Of a stretch of 8,759 bases of DNA, positions 6,791-8,759 are shown piece by piece; the stretch's first letter is position 1; the number at the start of each line of letters is the position of its first letter. The stretch spans positions 1 to 8,759 of the forward strand of contig DFFT01000167.1 in the NCBI GenBank assembly GCA_002372325.1, read 5' to 3'. Source of the stretch: Succinivibrionaceae bacterium UBA3769. Its GTDB lineage: Bacteria; Pseudomonadota; Gammaproteobacteria; Enterobacterales; Succinivibrionaceae. Made by a program: the position numbers and the translations under genes. A model generated the notes under the pieces. It saw only the letters and a list, made by a program, of their open reading frames with translations. It searched no databases and was not told the DNA's origin.

Positions 6791-7076
6791 GCCGAAATAC
6801 GGCATTGTTTCCACATCCCAATTCAATAAAGAAGTAAAATTAGCAAAGAAGAGAGGATATGACATTTCTTTACTTAGACATGTTGTTCAGATGCTTGCGA
6901 ATGGAGAAACGCTACCACCTAAATATAAAGATCATGCTCTGCTTGGAAAATGGATAAAACATACGGATTGCCGTGAGTGCCATATCACTCCTGATTGGTT
7001 GCTGATTTATAAAATTTCTGAAGAGAATTTATTCTTGTATCTTGTCAGAACAGGAACGCATAGCGATCTTTTTTGA
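6783..7076 (+). CDS. yafQ: YafQ-family mRNA interferase toxin
   Basis: This 97-aa protein of the RelE/YafQ fold is about the length of characterised YafQ toxins. YafQ cleaves mRNA on translating ribosomes. The key family residues are all visible: KDH with H51, CH with H67, then PDW with D71 and W72, LLIYK, and the C-terminal R-T-G-T-H-S-D-L-F with H93 and F97. They correspond to H50, H63, D67, W68, H87 and F91 of the E. coli protein. The toxin therefore looks catalytically intact. ATG 6783 overlaps the antitoxin stop codon (ATGAATAA), indicating translational coupling. A frame extends upstream to 6756, but those residues do not resemble the family and lie inside the antitoxin gene. A strong terminator follows 8 nt after the stop. 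Confidence 0.9.
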   Translation: MNKPKYGIVSTSQFNKEVKLAKKRGYDISLLRHVVQMLANGETLPPKYKDHALLGKWIKHTDCRECHITPDWLLIYKISEENLFLYLVRTGTHSDLF

Positions 7077-7083
7077 TTTTCAA

Positions 7084-7118
7084 GAGAGCCGATCTGATCC
7101 GGCTCTCATTTTATTTTT
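7084..7118 (+). terminator. Rho-independent terminator of the toxin-antitoxin operon
   Basis: A perfect 8-bp stem, GAGAGCCG (7084-7091) and CGGCTCTC (7100-7107), with an 8-nt loop is followed by the T-rich run ATTTTATTTTT (7108-7118). It lies just after the toxin stop and isolates the operon from the kinase gene. Confidence 0.85.
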
Positions 7119-7152
7119 AAATCACAATTTGCAAAATAAATTCTTATGCCAA

Positions 7153-7260
7153 AAAAACTCTGGCTGTCAATGCTTTTTGCTTTCTGACAACTGAGGCCGG
7201 ACGATTTTTTCAGGGAGGCTTTACCGGATTCCGCAGGTTTTGTTAGCGGGATATTGCTTT
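7153..7260. repeat. 108-bp direct repeat, copy 2
   Basis: This is the second copy of the repeat at 5232-5339, in the same orientation, 1.92 kb downstream. The similarity fades on the left into AT-rich sequence after the toxin-antitoxin terminator. It stops on the right at about 7260, just upstream of the kinase promoter. No coding frame is evident. Confidence 0.9.
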
Positions 7261-7273
7261 TTATGCCGCAGTT

Positions 7274-7314
7274 TTGACAGAGCTCCCCGGGTTTTGTTTA
7301 CTTAAGGGAGTAAA
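7274..7314 (+). promoter_or_regulatory. Predicted kinase promoter overlapping an inverted repeat
   Basis: TTGACA (7274-7279) and TTTACT (7297-7302) are separated by 17 nt, a good sigma70-type arrangement with a 4/6 -10. The -10 is also the left arm of the inverted repeat TTTACT / AGTAAA (7309-7314) with a 6-nt centre, a possible repressor site. The 12 bases at 7293-7304 are identical to 6512-6523 in the toxin-antitoxin operator region. Confidence 0.5.
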
Positions 7315-7331
7315 TTTTCCGGGGAAGCTCT

Positions 7332-8759
7332 ATGTCATCAACCACCAAACTCAATTTATCCTTCCTTTCCAGGCTTAAAAACACCGTTCTTAACAAAACA
7401 GGCAGTCTTCCGGACATTACCGGAAAAACTCTGGGGGAATTCCATGCGGACAGGAAGATGGATCTCCCCTCCGGCGAGGCGGATATCTACCTTTGTTTCG
7501 GTACCGGAAGTCATGCCGGAGAAAGGTTCGTCCTGAAATACTACCGCCGGGAGAATGCGGTAAAGCAGGATGTGCTGGAAAAGCTCCGCGGCATCAAAAG
7601 TCCCTGTGTTGCTCCGGTGGCGGGGTATGGCGTATATGAGGGACATCAGTATGCGGTACGCCCCTTTTATGAAATGCCTGCCCTGTCAGAGGCGCTGGCC
7701 TCCGGAACCACCATCACGGAGGAGGAACTGAAGGCTCTGGTGATCCCTTCTGTCATTGCAGGGCTCAAAGCCGTGCATGACGCCGGCATCCTTCACAAGG
7801 ATCTCAAGCCTGCCAATCTGATACCTGATGATTCCGGAGAACATATTGTCCTTATGGACTTCGGCATCAGCTCCGATGCCGGGAAGAACACTTTTGTGGT
7901 AACCCAGACCGGCATGACTCCCTTCTACGCCGCCCCCGAAGCCATGCAGGGCATCTTCCACAAGGAAACCGACTACTACGCTCTTGGCATTACCGTTTTC
8001 GAGCTTTTTACCGGCTTCACGCCATTCCAGAATCCCGAGCTTACCCCGGAGGAGGCGGCCAGACTCGCCTCCGTGAGCAAAATCGAGTTCCCGCAAAATT
8101 TCCCGGAAGACCTTAGAAAGCTGGTGCTGGGGCTTACTTACAAGGATATCTCCCACCGGAACGAGAAGGATAATCCCAACAGGCGCTGGGGCTATGACGA
8201 GGTGAGAAGGTGGCTCAACGGCGAAGATGTGCCGGTACCCGGGGAAATCCCGTCCGCTCCCGGTTTTATTGCCGGGGACTCCAAAGAGGCAGGAGCGTCA
8301 CCTTCCGCAGCGTCAGCAGTATCCGGAGATCCCTTTCAGGCTTACCGCTTTAACGGCAAAACCTACACCGCGGAGACGGATCTTTTAAGAGCCATGCTGG
8401 AGCAGCCGGAGGCAGGGCTTAAGGATCTCGGCCGGGGTTTTCTTTCCCATCACTACTATGCCTTCAGCGAGAAAAAGGGCGCTCTCTGCGAATATGCCGA
8501 GAAGAAGCTGGCCGGGAAGGATCCGGGAAGTCACTGGGCTAACACCAGAATTCTGTACGCTCTCATTTACAGCCTTAATCCGGAGGTTAAGGAGCTCTCC
8601 TTTAACGGTCAGATTCTTAATTCCGTTCAGGATCTGGGCAGAGCCTTTATTGATGCGGGAACAAAGGAAGCACTCCAAAACCGTGGTCTTCGGGGCCAGA
8701 GCTATCCCTTAACCCGTGCGGTAAAGGAGTTTGTATTACAACTTTCCCAATGTATAGTT
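7332..8759 (+). CDS. Hanks-type Ser/Thr protein kinase, 3' end outside window
   Basis: The frame is open from ATG 7332 to the window end (476 codons seen, no stop). GGGGAAG at 7321-7327 is a plausible SD. The kinase domain (about residues 25-300) shows, in order, a loose nucleotide-loop region (SGEADIY), the Lys of FVLKYY (K69), the catalytic loop HKDLKPAN with D157 and N162, DFG at 176-178, an activation segment with several Thr ending in APE (201-203), and D214 in DYYALG. All catalytic residues are therefore present, but the usual HRD is HKD. A Pro/Ser/Ala/Gly-rich linker (about 300-335) leads to a second, unfinished domain starting F-N-G-K-T-Y and predicted mostly helical, which I do not recognise. 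No transmembrane segment is visible so far. The substrate is unknown; such kinases are often next to PP2C phosphatase or vWA genes, which cannot be checked here. Confidence 0.85.
   Translation, partial: MSSTTKLNLSFLSRLKNTVLNKTGSLPDITGKTLGEFHADRKMDLPSGEADIYLCFGTGSHAGERFVLKYYRRENAVKQDVLEKLRGIKSPCVAPVAGYGVYEGHQYAVRPFYEMPALSEALASGTTITEEELKALVIPSVIAGLKAVHDAGILHKDLKPANLIPDDSGEHIVLMDFGISSDAGKNTFVVTQTGMTPFYAAPEAMQGIFHKETDYYALGITVFELFTGFTPFQNPELTPEEAARLASVSKIEFPQNFPEDLRKLVLGLTYKDISHRNEKDNPNRRWGYDEVRRWLNGEDVPVPGEIPSAPGFIAGDSKEAGASPSAASAVSGDPFQAYRFNGKTYTAETDLLRAMLEQPEAGLKDLGRGFLSHHYYAFSEKKGALCEYAEKKLAGKDPGSHWANTRILYALIYSLNPEVKELSFNGQILNSVQDLGRAFIDAGTKEALQNRGLRGQSYPLTRAVKEFVLQLSQCIV

Noticed and set aside
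5232..7260. Classical composite transposon or integron cassette
   Set aside because: No transposase, integrase or recognisable IS ends are present, and the repeats are direct, short and non-coding.
7686..8156. Minus-strand open frames opposite the kinase (also 7356-7646 and 8385-8678)
   Set aside because: They lie antisense to a kinase frame in which the catalytic motifs are all in order.

Overview
The window looks like an accessory, envelope-oriented region of a Gram-negative bacterium. The signs are a complete protein ending in an outer-membrane-barrel-like domain with a terminal Phe, two lipoproteins with lipoboxes and Ser at +2, and a DinJ/YafQ-type toxin-antitoxin pair. Gene bodies have moderately high GC with many CCGG-type words; the toxin-antitoxin segment is visibly AT-rich. 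A gut or rumen gammaproteobacterium such as a member of the Succinivibrionaceae is my guess from style only; no marker gene fixes the taxon.

Layout: (1) bases 1-323 hold no confident gene. (2) A plus-strand gene (339 or 324 to 2039) encodes an exported DUF4105 protein (Lnb N-terminal periplasmic domain family) with a C-terminal barrel-like region. (3) After a structured convergent intergenic region, two paralogous minus-strand genes (2370-3914 and 4041-5174) encode BspA-like (DUF285) repeat lipoproteins with 11 and 6 repeats. They are probably read from a promoter at about 5222-5248. (4) Bases 5232-7260 are bracketed by two direct copies of a repeat of about 108 bp. Between the copies lie a degraded internal fragment of the DUF4105 gene (5340-6121), a gene-poor stretch with a terminator-like hairpin, and a complete antitoxin-toxin operon (6536-7076) with its own operator and terminator. 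(5) A plus-strand Hanks-type Ser/Thr kinase gene starts at 7332 and is still open at the window end.

The simplest history is an ancestral intergenic region, with the lipoprotein genes and the kinase gene diverging from it, that was opened by arrival of the pseudogene plus toxin-antitoxin segment and left with a duplicated repeat at each edge. The toxin-antitoxin operator and the kinase promoter share an exact 12-base word. This makes cross-regulation a testable idea, not a conclusion. The DUF4105 protein, the repeat lipoproteins and the kinase may form an envelope or surface module, but only their proximity supports that.
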